A DNA stretch of 64,000 nucleotides from NCBI RefSeq assembly GCF_031010195.1, contig NZ_JAUAMC010000003.1, positions 186,001 through 250,000 of the forward strand. Reading direction: 5' to 3'. Each line of letters opens with the position of its first letter. Positions within the stretch are counted from its first letter, which is position 1. Shown here in pieces: positions 1 through 9,317 of this stretch. The stretch is from Halomonas sp. SpR8. Lineage in GTDB: Bacteria > Pseudomonadota > Gammaproteobacteria > Pseudomonadales > Halomonadaceae. Under the pieces are notes generated by a model, which did no database searches, was not told where the DNA came from, and saw only the letters and a program-made list of their open reading frames with translations. A program made the translations under genes and the position numbers.

Positions 1-62
1 CAGTCGTCGCTCGGCAGTGGTATGCTTGAGACTACTAACTCTCTATTGTTAAGGCTTTATCC

Positions 63-998
63 ATGCGTGATGCTTTACCGCCGCTATCTTGTCTGCGCGC
101 CTTTGAAGTTGCCGCACGATACTGTAGCTTCACGCAGGCTGGAAACGAGCTCAACCTCTCGCAAAGCGCGATTAGTCGGCAAATCAAGCGCCTTGAGCAT
201 GACCTAGGCCGTCTTCTTTTTGAGCGTCATAATGAAGGACTGCGACTCACCCCAACCGGAGAGCACTACTTTCGAGTGGTGCAACGCCTACTTCGCGATT
301 TAGGCGATGAAACCGCGCGCCTCAGGCGTCGTGGAGACGACAGACAATTGACTCTCGCCTCAAGCCCGACCATTGCTTCGATCTGGTTGGCACGCCAGTT
401 GCCCGACTTTCAGCGCGCTTACCCTAACATTGAAATTCGCATCCTGACGGTAGAAGACCCACATCGCCTTGACCTGGCGGAGTTTGACCTGGGTATTTAT
501 TACCATGTACCCAATGAAGTTGATCCACCGGGCCTTATAGCGGATGCCATCTTTGAACATGAGCTGGTAGCAGCCGTTTGCAGTCCCATCTACTTGGAGC
601 GCCATGGCAATAAAATTGAGCCTGCGCACCTGCTTGAGAATCACACCATGATGGTAGTGGAAGATCATTACCACGACTGGCTAAGCTGGGAAATATGGTT
701 CCATGAACTTGGATTAGAGTGGCAGGCACCCCTGCATACGCTGCGCGCGAACAGCTTCCAGCTACTGATGAATGCTACCTTGGCTGGCCAGGGAGTAACC
801 TTAGGCTGGATGCGGCTTTTAGATGCCGAGCTTCAACAAGGAAACCTTGTTCAGGCACTGCCACTCAGCATACCCAGCCGAGGAAAACTATCGCTTTTTA
901 CGCCACAGCACCGACATCTGACGGGCCCCATGCGCGCCTTCCGCCACTGGGTACTGGATAAAGACGAGTTCCAGGCATATCAGCCGCTAAGTACTTAA
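63..998 (+). CDS. LysR-family transcriptional regulator, GcvA-like
   Basis: A 311-residue LysR-type regulator. The N-terminal winged helix-turn-helix occupies roughly residues 6-65, with the typical pattern LRAFEVAARYCSFTQAGNEL followed by SQSAISRQIKRLE. The remaining two thirds is the periplasmic-binding-protein-like effector domain. The opening LPPLSCLRAFEVAAR is the style of the GcvA/AmpR branch. The start ATG at 63 is the first one that keeps the HTH intact. There is no obvious target gene: its right neighbour is convergent, and whatever lies to the left is outside the window. The effector is unknown. Confidence 0.9.
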   Translation: MRDALPPLSCLRAFEVAARYCSFTQAGNELNLSQSAISRQIKRLEHDLGRLLFERHNEGLRLTPTGEHYFRVVQRLLRDLGDETARLRRRGDDRQLTLASSPTIASIWLARQLPDFQRAYPNIEIRILTVEDPHRLDLAEFDLGIYYHVPNEVDPPGLIADAIFEHELVAAVCSPIYLERHGNKIEPAHLLENHTMMVVEDHYHDWLSWEIWFHELGLEWQAPLHTLRANSFQLLMNATLAGQGVTLGWMRLLDAELQQGNLVQALPLSIPSRGKLSLFTPQHRHLTGPMRAFRHWVLDKDEFQAYQPLST

Positions 999-1002
999 AC
1001 TA

Positions 1003-1863
1003 CTATTGATAACGCCCCGGCCGCTTCGCTACTTCCTCAAGCGCCCATCCTTGTATACGTAACTCCCCTTCCAATACCGACTCTACTTCCGTTGCTAACT
1101 CGGGAAAGAAGTTAAGCCCTGTACGTGCTTCAATTTCATCGATGGTCACTAAGTAGTCATCTAACGGCTCATTACCGCGCACGTCTTGCGGCATGATAAA
1201 CGCCAGCGCTAATGGCGCGTCACTATGGGGCGCTACGATAATTTTATAAAATGCCTCTGGAACTTCTACCAACCCCACGCGATTAAACACGTTATCCATA
1301 AAGTGCTCGGGGAATACTGGCCCGGTTATCACCTGCAAGTGATCAAAACGAGGCGCAAAGTGATCCATTACCGCCTCCTCCAAGCGCTGCCAGAGCTGCC
1401 GGTTCAGGTTGGGCCGCTGGGGGGTCATATTGCTCATTAGAAAGGTATCGATCTGAGCACTGCGCCCATGCACCGCCGCAATCGCGTAGTTGGGTGCCAA
1501 GTGGCCTCTGTCGTAGCCGCTACCCGCGTAGCTGTCGGTGCCCACCGGCCACAGCGTGCGCCAATCCGCTTGAAAATCAGGCCGCGAACCGATGCGTGAA
1601 TCATCTACTGCTTGCACCTGATAGCTGACCCATAGCGGATTAACCCGTACATCGGACCAGCCGACTAAATAACCATCATTGCGCAGCACCCGATGCATTG
1701 TCGTGGGACGAAATTCCTCCCAGGTGGGTACCCCCATCCAGGTGTAGGCATCTTTATGCTGGCGCTCCTGAAACTCCCATAGCCCTGTGCCGACCACCAC
1801 AAACAGCACGGCAATGCCTAAGCGCCGCCCTTGACGACGCCAGCTCAAAAGCGATGTTGCCAA
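1003..1863 (-). CDS. Membrane-anchored DNA/RNA non-specific endonuclease (NUC1 family)
   Basis: 286 residues of the beta-beta-alpha-metal nuclease family (Serratia nuclease/EndoG type). The active-site block DRGHLAPNYA is visible near residue 119, with the catalytic His, and the downstream Asn-rich MSNMTPQRPNLNRQLW segment supplies the usual metal-binding Asn. An N-terminal hydrophobic stretch (about residues 15-30, LGIAVLFVVVGTGLW) has no obvious cleavage site, so the enzyme is probably anchored in the inner membrane facing the periplasm. The start codon is TTG, preceded by a GGGGA ribosome binding site about 7 bases upstream; the next Met lies beyond the membrane segment. Probable role: nucleic acid scavenging or degradation of incoming DNA. 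Confidence 0.85.
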   Translation of the reverse strand: MATSLLSWRRQGRRLGIAVLFVVVGTGLWEFQERQHKDAYTWMGVPTWEEFRPTTMHRVLRNDGYLVGWSDVRVNPLWVSYQVQAVDDSRIGSRPDFQADWRTLWPVGTDSYAGSGYDRGHLAPNYAIAAVHGRSAQIDTFLMSNMTPQRPNLNRQLWQRLEEAVMDHFAPRFDHLQVITGPVFPEHFMDNVFNRVGLVEVPEAFYKIIVAPHSDAPLALAFIMPQDVRGNEPLDDYLVTIDEIEARTGLNFFPELATEVESVLEGELRIQGWALEEVAKRPGRYQ

Positions 1864-1954
1864 CAGACTTTCCCCTTTTTTAATGCTTCTTAAGCGCTTT
1901 GCATTTTTTTAATACGCTAGTGAGTACTTTGCGAATTATCCAACCAGCACAACA

Positions 1955-2230
1955 CTACCAACCCAGAGAGAACATGGTTTCAAGATCATGACGGGAATGC
2001 ACCTGCATGGCATTCAGGGTTTCTGTATCGCTGATACCTTCCACGGCGTTTAAGCGCTCAGTCACCAGCTCGGCCAGGCTTTCAAAATCACGGGTGCGGG
2101 CAATCGCCACTAAGTCATAACGGCCACAAGTGGAGTAAACCTCACTGATACCCTCCACATCGGCCAGGCGCTCGGCCACGGCCTTGACTTGGCCTTTGTC
2201 GGTATTGATTAAAATGACTGCGTTTTGCAT
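1955..2230 (-). CDS. Stand-alone Lrp/AsnC ligand-binding domain (RAM) protein
   Basis: A 91-residue protein matching only the C-terminal alpha-beta regulatory domain of Lrp/AsnC regulators: an AVILINTDKGQ strand, VEGISEVYSTCGRYDLVAIART and LNAVEGISDTETLNAMQ. No DNA-binding HTH precedes it. The ATG at 2230 has an AAGGGG ribosome binding site; the open frame extends about 49 codons further upstream, but that stretch looks non-coding (low-complexity, Cys/Ala-rich). Such single-domain proteins form dimers or higher oligomers that bind amino acids. Whether it modulates a full-length Lrp partner is inference. Confidence 0.87.
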   Translation of the reverse strand: MQNAVILINTDKGQVKAVAERLADVEGISEVYSTCGRYDLVAIARTRDFESLAELVTERLNAVEGISDTETLNAMQVHSRHDLETMFSLGW

Positions 2231-2531
2231 GGCACGCCCCTTAGAAAAAATGGTCATAAAAAGTAATGTCGAAGATGCGCAGAGTATAGCAGCGACGGGG
2301 AAGCGAGCGCAGCACCCAGCCACAGCGTGACCAATTGTCGCTATCCCCGTCGCAGTATTCGCACAACCCTTGTACATTCGCTAGCATGTAGTGGAAGAAT
2401 AGAGTTGAAAATGTAGCAGCTCAGAAGATGTAGCAGTGAGCTCCGGCTTGTAAGATTATGCGGGGCATCAAGAGGTGGATAACCACCCGATAATGTGACC
2501 AAACGTCAGACCGTGACGATAAGGAGAACTC

Positions 2532-2846
2532 ATGGCTAATAAAAGCCGTCGTGACTTCATGCGCAACAGCGTGATGGGGCTTGCTGCCCTGCCATTTGGC
2601 GTAGGCATTCTTTCCAAGACTGCCTTTGCTCAAGAGCTCCCGCGTCTTGCCCCCTCCGCAAGCAATGCCCAAGCGCTTAACTATGTAGAAGATGCCAGTG
2701 AAGCCAGCGATCATCCGGCTTATGAGGATGGTGAGCGCTGCGATAACTGCATGTTTTATAATGCCGACAATGAAGGTTGTCAGCTATTTCCGGAGAATAG
2801 CGTCGAGCCCGCTGGCTGGTGCCAATCCTGGACCGCCCAAGCTTAA
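2532..2846 (+). CDS. High-potential iron-sulfur protein (HiPIP), Tat-exported
   Basis: 104 residues. The N-terminus SRRDFMRNSVMGLAALPFG is a twin-arginine signal ending near AFA-QE, so the folded protein goes to the periplasm with its cofactor already inserted. The mature part has four Cys in HiPIP order (CDNC, then C after nine residues, then GWC), ligating one [4Fe-4S] cluster. HiPIPs carry single electrons between bc1-type complexes and terminal oxidases or reaction centres. An AAGGAG ribosome binding site lies 5 bases before the ATG. Monocistronic: an intrinsic terminator follows immediately. Confidence 0.93.
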   Translation: MANKSRRDFMRNSVMGLAALPFGVGILSKTAFAQELPRLAPSASNAQALNYVEDASEASDHPAYEDGERCDNCMFYNADNEGCQLFPENSVEPAGWCQSWTAQA

Positions 2847-2878
2847 GCGTTCAAAATATTATAGCTGTGTAAGCACCT

Positions 2879-2908
2879 CTACCCCGCCTGTTGTGCGGGG
2901 TAGTTTTG
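2879..2908 (+). terminator. Intrinsic terminator of the HiPIP gene
   Basis: Perfect 9-base inverted repeat (2879-2887 with 2895-2903, arms CTACCCCGC and GCGGGGTAG, 7-base loop) followed by a short T run. It sits 32 bases after the HiPIP stop and before the convergent spoVR-like gene. Confidence 0.8.
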
Positions 2909-2926
2909 TAGGAAATATACTTGCAG

Positions 2927-4495
2927 CTAAGAGGCCGGAACTTCGTCTTCTACTGGCCAGTGAAAACGCCGTGTTACACGCCCCTCTTCCATAGAGACCA
3001 GATGAACGGGGAACCCCCACAGCTGCTGCAAATGGCGAATCACCGGATAGACGCTACGACCCAACGGACGACGACTATCCTGCACATGGTGCAGCGTCAA
3101 AGAGCGATCACCGCGAATCGCCGCTTCAACCACCTGGATATTAGGCTCGCGAACTGACAGCGCGTACTGAGTGGCAAGCGCTTCCCGCACTTGACGATAA
3201 CCCTGCTCATTATGAATCGCCGCAACTTCCAGGGTATCCACCTGATCGTCATCCACGACTAAAAACAGCTTATGGTCGCGCATCACCTTGGGCGATAGAA
3301 ACTGTTGGATAAACGACTCATCCTTGAAGTTGCGCATCGCAAACTCCAGCGTATCCCGCCAAGGCGACCCAGCTATATCCGGAAACCACTCGCGATCCTC
3401 GTCGGTAGGCGCTTCACATATACGTTTAATATCCATAAAGATAGCGAAGCCAAGTGCGTAGGGGTTAATCCCATTAAAATGTGGGTTATCAAACGCTGGC
3501 TGGTTAATAACCGCTGCGTGAGACTGCAAAAACTCCAGCATCACCCCTTCATCGACATTGCCATCGTCGTAGAGGCGATTCATCAGCGTGTAGTGCCAGA
3601 AACACGCCCAGCCCTCATTCATGACCTGGGTCTGCCGCTGGGGGTAAAAATATTGCGCCAGTTTACGCACAATGCGCACGATTTCACGCTGCCAGGGCGC
3701 CAACAGCGGGGCGTTTTTCTCAATAAAGTAGAGCAGGTTTTCCTGGGGTTCCGAAGGGTAGCGCCCGCCACTATGCAGCCCGAGCGGATCATCTTCTTCG
3801 GGTAATAAGCTGCCTGGCAAGCGTTCGCCGTCCTCAGCGTTATCGGGAATCGTGCGCCACAGCAGGTTCACCTGGGTTTGCAGGTAGCTTTCGCGCTCCT
3901 CCTGGCGCTTCGCTTCCTCTTCGGCAGAAATCGGCGAGGGGCGCTTGTAACGGTCGACACCATAGTTTTGCAGTGCATGGCAGGCATCCAGCAACTGCTC
4001 AACGGCTTGCACACCATGGCGCTCTTCACACTTGGCAATGTATTGGCGCGCAAACACCAGGTAATCAACAATCGAAGAGGCGTCGGTCCAGGTGCGGAAC
4101 AGGTAGTTGCCCTTAAAGAAGGAGTTGTGCCCATAGCAGGCGTGGGCCATCACCAGCACCTGCATCATCAGCGTGTTTTCCTCCATCAGGTAGGCGATGC
4201 AGGGGTCGGAGTTAATTACCAGCTCATAGGCCAAGCCCATTTGGCCACGTTTATATGCCTGCTCAACGGCCAGAAACTGCTTACCAAACGACCAGTGATG
4301 ATAGCCCACCGGCATGCCGACACTGGCATAGGCATCCATCATCTGCTCGGTGGTGATCACTTCGATCTGGTTGGGATAGGTATCCAGCCGATACTCATCG
4401 GCGAGCCTGGCCAGCTCCGCGTCAAAACGCTCCAGTACGCTGAAGTTCCAATCGGAGCCGGTGGCAATCGGCTTACGCTTGCGGGTCGCACTCAT
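2927..4495 (-). CDS. SpoVR family protein
   Basis: 522 residues, the usual length for the SpoVR/YcgB family. Recognisable stretches include SVGMPVGYHHWSFGKQFL near residue 57, the MAHACYGHNSFFKGN block near 115, and NEGWACFWHYTLMNRL near 293; His and Glu in these blocks are conserved in the family and could bind metal. The biochemical activity is unestablished; in Bacillus it affects spore cortex and in enterobacteria it belongs to the RpoS/stationary-phase set. It is the last gene of a three-gene operon with the DUF444 protein (45 bases upstream) and PrkA. A GAGGAG ribosome binding site precedes the ATG. Confidence 0.95.
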   Translation of the reverse strand: MSATRKRKPIATGSDWNFSVLERFDAELARLADEYRLDTYPNQIEVITTEQMMDAYASVGMPVGYHHWSFGKQFLAVEQAYKRGQMGLAYELVINSDPCIAYLMEENTLMMQVLVMAHACYGHNSFFKGNYLFRTWTDASSIVDYLVFARQYIAKCEERHGVQAVEQLLDACHALQNYGVDRYKRPSPISAEEEAKRQEERESYLQTQVNLLWRTIPDNAEDGERLPGSLLPEEDDPLGLHSGGRYPSEPQENLLYFIEKNAPLLAPWQREIVRIVRKLAQYFYPQRQTQVMNEGWACFWHYTLMNRLYDDGNVDEGVMLEFLQSHAAVINQPAFDNPHFNGINPYALGFAIFMDIKRICEAPTDEDREWFPDIAGSPWRDTLEFAMRNFKDESFIQQFLSPKVMRDHKLFLVVDDDQVDTLEVAAIHNEQGYRQVREALATQYALSVREPNIQVVEAAIRGDRSLTLHHVQDSRRPLGRSVYPVIRHLQQLWGFPVHLVSMEEGRVTRRFHWPVEDEVPAS

Positions 4496-4540
4496 AGCCC
4501 ACTCCTCTGCACGCGGTCATTAACCTGTTATACAAGGTCA

Positions 4541-5827
4541 CTAGGACTGGCTTAAGCGACGCTTAAACAGTTCACGGAAGACCGGATAAATATCGCCCGC
4601 CTCCACAATCTGGCGCATGGCAAAGCGTTCGGGGAACTCTTTAACCACACTCTCATACTCATGCCAAAGAGACTGATGGTCGTGGGGCGTGATCTCAACG
4701 TAGGCGTAGTACTGCAACTGCGGCATTAGCTGTTTGACCAGCAAGTCGCGGCAAATATTGGAGTCATCGTCCCAGTTGTCGCCATCGGAGGCCTGGGCCA
4801 CATACAGATTCCATTGGCCAACGGGGTAGCGCTTTTCGATAATGCTATTCACCAGGCTCAGCGCACTGGAAACAATCGTGCCGCCGGTTTCCCGGGAGTA
4901 GAAAAACTCCTCCTCACTGACTTCCCGAGCCGCCGTATGGTGACGAACAAAGACCAGTTCGACTTTCTCGTAGTGCTTCTCCAGAAACAGATAGAGCAGC
5001 AGGAAAAAGCGCTTGGCAATATCTTTGTGGTTTTGGGTCATCGAGCCGGAAACGTCCATGACGCAAAACATCACCGCTTGATTGGAGGGCTGTGGCTGGG
5101 CGCTAAGCTGGTGATAGCGCAGGTCGTAGGTATCAATAAACGGCACCCCGGCGATGCGCTTCTCCAGGCGCTCAATGTCGGCTTTCAGCTCGGTGATACG
5201 CGCAGGATTGCGCAGTACCGGGTCTTTACGCTCCTCGGCCTCCAGGGCTTCAATCGCTTCTTTTAGCGCCCGTTTAATCGGTGCGCGCATGGCAATACGC
5301 CGGGCATAGGCTTCCCGCATGGAGCGGGTAATGCTAATACGTGACGGCACACCATCGCGGGAGAGACCCGCCCGCACCATCTTGACCTCTTCGAGCGACT
5401 TTAACGGCTTGCGCTGCAAATGGGGCAGCTCAAGCCCATCAAAGACAAACTCCAAGAACTCCTCACGGCTAAGCGTAAAGGCAAACTCATCGACGCCCTC
5501 CCCCTGATTAGAGGCACCGCCCTCACCTGCGCCACTGCCGCCGCCCTGACCGCTAGGGCGGCGGATTTTATCGCCTGCGACAAATTCTTTGTTGCCCGGC
5601 GAGACAATATTGCGTGCCCCGCCGGGGCCGTGTTGAAACACGGGCTCAGAAATATCCTTAGTCGGTATCGAGATTTTCTCGCCGCGCTCCATATCGGTAA
5701 TCGAGCGGCGGTTAACGGCCTCCTCTACCGAGCGCTTGATATGCTTGCGGTAGCGCTCTAAAAAGCGCTGACGATTTACCGCGCTCTTATGTTTAGCGTT
5801 AGGCCTGCGATCAATAAAGTAGGTCAT
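4541..5827 (-). CDS. yeaH: DUF444/YeaH family protein with VWA-like fold
   Basis: 428 residues. The N-terminal third is charged ([21 protein letters not shown]) with a Gly-rich linker ([17 protein letters not shown], around residue 95). The C-terminal half resembles a von Willebrand A domain: [17 protein letters not shown] gives the DxSxS metal-ion-dependent adhesion motif, and [11 protein letters not shown] is a later acidic loop. It is the constant partner of PrkA/YeaG, and in enterobacteria the pair is induced by nitrogen starvation. An AAGGAGG site precedes the ATG. Middle gene of the operon; the partner protein and the precise function are unknown. Confidence 0.95.
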   Translation of the reverse strand: MTYFIDRRPNAKHKSAVNRQRFLERYRKHIKRSVEEAVNRRSITDMERGEKISIPTKDISEPVFQHGPGGARNIVSPGNKEFVAGDKIRRPSGQGGGSGAGEGGASNQGEGVDEFAFTLSREEFLEFVFDGLELPHLQRKPLKSLEEVKMVRAGLSRDGVPSRISITRSMREAYARRIAMRAPIKRALKEAIEALEAEERKDPVLRNPARITELKADIERLEKRIAGVPFIDTYDLRYHQLSAQPQPSNQAVMFCVMDVSGSMTQNHKDIAKRFFLLLYLFLEKHYEKVELVFVRHHTAAREVSEEEFFYSRETGGTIVSSALSLVNSIIEKRYPVGQWNLYVAQASDGDNWDDDSNICRDLLVKQLMPQLQYYAYVEITPHDHQSLWHEYESVVKEFPERFAMRQIVEAGDIYPVFRELFKRRLSQS

Positions 5828-5862
5828 GCGACCTCCTTGGCTCTTGTCTTAAACGCGGGCCG

Positions 5863-7785
5863 CTACTGAGACTTGCGCACGCGCAGGTACCACTCGGAAA
5901 GTAGCCGAACCTGTTTTTCGGTATAGCCGCGCTCGACCATCCGCGCCACAAAGTCTTCATGCTTTTTCTGATCCGAGCGGGAGGCCTTGGCATTGAACGA
6001 AATGACCGGCAGCAGCTCTTCGGTATTGGCAAACATTTTGTGTTCGATAACACCTTTGAGTTTTTCGTAGGACTGCCAGCTTGGGTTCATACCGTTGTTT
6101 TGCGCCCGTGCCCGCAGCACAAAGTTGACCACCTCGTGGCGGAAATCTTTGGGATTTGAAATGCCCGCAGGCTTCTCAATTTTTTCCAGCTCTTCGTTAA
6201 GCGCTTGACGGTTGAGCAGCTCGCCGGTTTCATGATCCCGATACTCCTGATCCTGAATCCAGAAATCCGCGTAGGTCACATAGCGGTCAAAGATATTCTG
6301 GCCATACTCGCTATAGGATTCGAGGTAGGCGGTCTGGATCTCTTTTCCAATAAAGTCGACATAGCGGGGCGCCATATACTCTTTGATAAAGCCCAGGTAG
6401 CGCTCAAACACTTCCGACGGCAGTTGTTCACGCTCCAACGCCTGCTCCAGTACGTAGAGCAGATGCACAGGGTTAGCAGCCACCTCGGTGCTGTCGAAGT
6501 TGAAGACCTTGGAAAGAATCTTAAACGCAAAGCGGGTAGAGAGCCCCTGCATCCCCTCGTCCACACCTGCAGCGTCGCGATACTCCTGAATCGACTTGGC
6601 ACGCGGGTCGGTATCTTTCAGGTTTTCACCGTCGTAAACGCGCATTTTGGAGTAGACGTTGGAATTTTCCGGCACTTTTAGCCGCGAAAGCACTGAGAAT
6701 TGCGCCAGCATGCGCAGGGTATCCGGCGCGCAGGGCGCCGCATTAAGCGAAGAGTCCTCAAGCAGCTTCTGATAGATTTGGACCTCTTCAGACACGCGCA
6801 GGCAGTAAGGCACTTTGACGATATAGACCCGATCAAGAAACGCCTCGTTATTGCGGTTGTTACGAAACGCCTGCCACTCAGACTCGTTTGAGTGAGCTAG
6901 AATCACGCCATCAAAGGGGATCGCCCCCATCCCTTCGGTAGGGTTGTAGTTACCCTCTTGGGTGGCGGTAAGCAGAGGGTGCAGCACCTTAATCGGCGCT
7001 TTGAACATCTCCACAAACTCCATCAGCCCCTGGTTGGCACGGCATAAACCGCCGGAAAAGCTGTAGGCATCCGGGTCATCCTGGGAGTAGAGCTCTAACT
7101 GACGAATATCGACCTTACCTACCAGCGAGGAGATATCCTGGTTGTTCTCATCCCCTGGCTCGGTTTTGGAAATAGCGATTTGATTAAGCCGCGAAGGGTA
7201 TAAACGCACCACCCGGAACTGAGAGATATCGCCGCCGTACTCTTTCAGCCGCTTTGCCGCCCAGGGCGACATAACGCTGCGCAAATAGCGCTGGGGAATA
7301 CCGTACTCTTTCTCCAGCAGTTCGCCGTCCTCTTCGGGTGAGAACAGGCCCAGCGGTGATTCGTAAACCGGAGAGTCTTTGATGGCATAGAACGGAATCC
7401 GCTCCATCAGCAGTTTGAGACGCTCAGCAAGCGATGACTTACCACCACCTACTGGGCCTAACAGGTAGAGAATCTGTTTGCGCTCTTCAAGCCCTTGTGC
7501 CGCATGGCGAAAGTAGGACACGATCTGCTCAATGGCCTCTTCCATACCATGAAACTCGGCAAAGGCAGGGTAGCGACGAATCACTTTATTAGAAAAAATA
7601 CGTGATTGACGCGGGTCTTTCGCCGTGTCGATCACTTCAGGCTCGCCTATGGCTTCCAGCATGCGCTCTGCAGCACTGGCATAAACCTTCGGATCACGGC
7701 GACAAAGCGCCAGATACTCCTCAAGGCTCATATCCTCTTGCTGAACGCGGGAAAAACGGTCTTGAACGTGATCAAAGATGCTCAT
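5863..7785 (-). CDS. yeaG: PrkA family serine protein kinase / AAA+ ATPase (YeaG)
   Basis: 640 residues, the normal length for PrkA. The Walker A motif GPVGGGKSS lies near residue 111 within the AAA+ PrkA domain, with the family signature VILAHSNESEWQAFRNNRNNEAFLDRVYIVKVPY near residue 295 and the PrkA C-terminal domain after about residue 390. Members have been reported as serine kinases and, in Bacillus, as an ATP-dependent protease; both readings remain open for this protein. It is the first gene of prkA-yeaH-spoVR, with an AGGAGA ribosome binding site. Expression in stress or nitrogen limitation is inferred from homologues. Confidence 0.96.
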   Translation of the reverse strand: MSIFDHVQDRFSRVQQEDMSLEEYLALCRRDPKVYASAAERMLEAIGEPEVIDTAKDPRQSRIFSNKVIRRYPAFAEFHGMEEAIEQIVSYFRHAAQGLEERKQILYLLGPVGGGKSSLAERLKLLMERIPFYAIKDSPVYESPLGLFSPEEDGELLEKEYGIPQRYLRSVMSPWAAKRLKEYGGDISQFRVVRLYPSRLNQIAISKTEPGDENNQDISSLVGKVDIRQLELYSQDDPDAYSFSGGLCRANQGLMEFVEMFKAPIKVLHPLLTATQEGNYNPTEGMGAIPFDGVILAHSNESEWQAFRNNRNNEAFLDRVYIVKVPYCLRVSEEVQIYQKLLEDSSLNAAPCAPDTLRMLAQFSVLSRLKVPENSNVYSKMRVYDGENLKDTDPRAKSIQEYRDAAGVDEGMQGLSTRFAFKILSKVFNFDSTEVAANPVHLLYVLEQALEREQLPSEVFERYLGFIKEYMAPRYVDFIGKEIQTAYLESYSEYGQNIFDRYVTYADFWIQDQEYRDHETGELLNRQALNEELEKIEKPAGISNPKDFRHEVVNFVLRARAQNNGMNPSWQSYEKLKGVIEHKMFANTEELLPVISFNAKASRSDQKKHEDFVARMVERGYTEKQVRLLSEWYLRVRKSQ

Positions 7786-8079
7786 GGAACTCTCCTGTGG
7801 CCCATCCCCAGGCAGTCACCGTAAAGCCAAGTGTCTCGCAACGGTGTGCCAAACGAGGTGTCGCTTCTTTAGCGTAGTCAGCATTAGCAAAAAGTGATGA
7901 CTAAACCTTCAACGCAGCAGCGATATAGATAAGAGAATTATTGAGACGAATAGTTGCGTTAGTCCAGGCGGCACCCATAAACGCAAAGCACTAACCGACG
8001 ATGCCGCTGCCATAGGCAGCGGCATCGCGAGGTCGCAGGTGGTGGCAAACAGTGGCAATAAAGAGAGTAACTGGCGCCT
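7786..8079. other. Intergenic spacer upstream of prkA, with a perfect hairpin
   Basis: Non-coding 294 bases. It must contain the promoter of the prkA operon and the 3' end of the threonine aldolase transcript. A perfect 13-base inverted repeat with a 3-base loop lies at 7999-8027 (arms CGATGCCGCTGCC and GGCAGCGGCATCG). It is 53 bases past the aldolase stop and has no U-run on either side, so it may be a weak or factor-assisted terminator or a REP-like unit. Confidence 0.6.
7999..8027. repeat. Perfect 13-base palindromic hairpin downstream of threonine aldolase
   Basis: Arms 7999-8011 and 8015-8027 with an ATA loop. The stem is very stable and GC-rich, but no T tract follows on either strand. 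It may stabilise the 3' end of the aldolase mRNA. Confidence 0.7.
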
Positions 8080-9126
8080 TTAACGCTCAAGTACCGAGCG
8101 AATATCGGTCAACAGCTCGTCCAGCAATTCAACGGTAGTGTTCCAAGCACAGACAAAACGGGCGCCGCCTGCGCCAATAAAGGTATAGAAGGTCCAGCCT
8201 TTATCTTTCAACGCTTCAATGGCGGAGGGCGGCAATTCAACGAATACGCTATTGGCTTGGGTAGGAAACATCAGCGATACACCAGGTAGCGCTTGCAGCC
8301 CTTCTGATAGGTAGCGTGCCATCTCATTGGCATGCTGGGCGTTGGTTAACCATGCGCCGCTTTCTAGTAGCCCTAACCAGGGTGCGGAAACAAAGCGCAT
8401 TTTTGAGGCCAACTGGCCCGCCTGCTTACAGCGGTAGGAGAAGTCTTCGGCCAGCTCCCGATTAAAGAACAGGATTGCTTCGCCAAAGGCTAGGCCGTTT
8501 TTGGTACCCGAAAAACACAGCGCATCCACCCCTACCTGCCAGGTGAGTTCAGCCGGGGTGGCGTTGAGGCTGGCACAGGCGTTGGCGAAGCGGGCACCGT
8601 CCATATGCAGGCGCAGATCATGCTTGTCAGCAATGGCGCGAATCGCCAACAGCTCTTCCCGAGAGTAGAGCGTGCCGACTTCGGTGGCTTGGGTGAGCGA
8701 GACGACTTTGGGTTTGGGGTAGTGGATATCGCTGCGCTTGGTCACCAGCGCCTCAATGCCTTCCGGTGTTAGCTTGCCGTTGGCACCCGATGAGGTGAGC
8801 AGCTTTGCGCCATTAGAGAAGAATTCTGGGCCACCGCACTCATCGGTTTCGATATGCGCCAGCTCGTGGCAAATAACGCTGTGGTAGCTACGTCCCATGG
8901 CGGAGAGCGCCAGTGAGTTGGCGGCAGTGCCGTTGAAAACAAAAAAGACATCGCAGTCGTAGTCGAACATCTCGCGGAAGCGATCCGCGGCACGGGCAGT
9001 CCAGAGATCGTTACCGTAAGCCAAGTCATCGCTACGGTTGGCTTCAAGCAGATATTCCATCGCCTCCGGACAGATACCGGAGGTGTTATCACTGGCTAAA
9101 AATCGCGGGCTACACTCCGAGGTCAT
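8080..9126 (-). CDS. ltaE: Low-specificity L-threonine aldolase
   Basis: 348-residue PLP enzyme of fold type I that cleaves L-threonine/L-allo-threonine to glycine and acetaldehyde. The N-terminal ASDNTSGICPEAMEYL, the HIETDECGGPEFFS segment near residue 90, HMDGARFANA near 175 (Asp for the PLP pyridine nitrogen) and the Schiff-base lysine in CFSGTKNGLAFGEA near 210 are all present. It resembles the Pseudomonas-type enzyme more than E. coli LtaE. An AAGGA site lies about 10 bases before the ATG. It appears monocistronic. The role is glycine supply or threonine catabolism in the cytoplasm. Confidence 0.93.
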   Translation of the reverse strand: MTSECSPRFLASDNTSGICPEAMEYLLEANRSDDLAYGNDLWTARAADRFREMFDYDCDVFFVFNGTAANSLALSAMGRSYHSVICHELAHIETDECGGPEFFSNGAKLLTSSGANGKLTPEGIEALVTKRSDIHYPKPKVVSLTQATEVGTLYSREELLAIRAIADKHDLRLHMDGARFANACASLNATPAELTWQVGVDALCFSGTKNGLAFGEAILFFNRELAEDFSYRCKQAGQLASKMRFVSAPWLGLLESGAWLTNAQHANEMARYLSEGLQALPGVSLMFPTQANSVFVELPPSAIEALKDKGWTFYTFIGAGGARFVCAWNTTVELLDELLTDIRSVLER

Positions 9127-9189
9127 GACGATAGTCCTTATATCTGACGATCTTACGGCGCAAGCTGGGTGCCACTCGCACCTTTAGTA

Positions 9190-9212
9190 CCTAGCTATGC
9201 TTAATAGCTAGG
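9190..9212. repeat. Perfect 9-base inverted repeat between fadH and the aldolase gene
   Basis: Arms CCTAGCTAT (9190-9198) and ATAGCTAGG (9204-9212) with a 5-base loop. It lies after fadH and 64 bases before the aldolase start, both on the minus strand. Without a T run it could be a weak terminator or a protein-binding operator for the aldolase gene. Confidence 0.5.
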
Positions 9213-9317
9213 CCAAGAAATCCCTTAATAACAGGTCATTTAGTCTATCGCCATTTATGGGCTAACGTCACCTGCGCTTTTAAGCACTTACTTATCAAGC
9301 CGCCCTTACCCTCTTTT

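Noticed and set aside
2230..2377. N-terminal extension of the AsnC-like gene
   Set aside because: The extra residues are low complexity and unlike the family, and the internal ATG has a good ribosome binding site.
7837..7851. Possible sigma-54 promoter upstream of prkA (TGGCAC then TTGCG on the minus strand)
   Set aside because: The GG and GC elements are separated by 9 bases rather than the 10 that sigma-54 requires. It is worth noting only because enterobacterial yeaG-yeaH is under nitrogen control.
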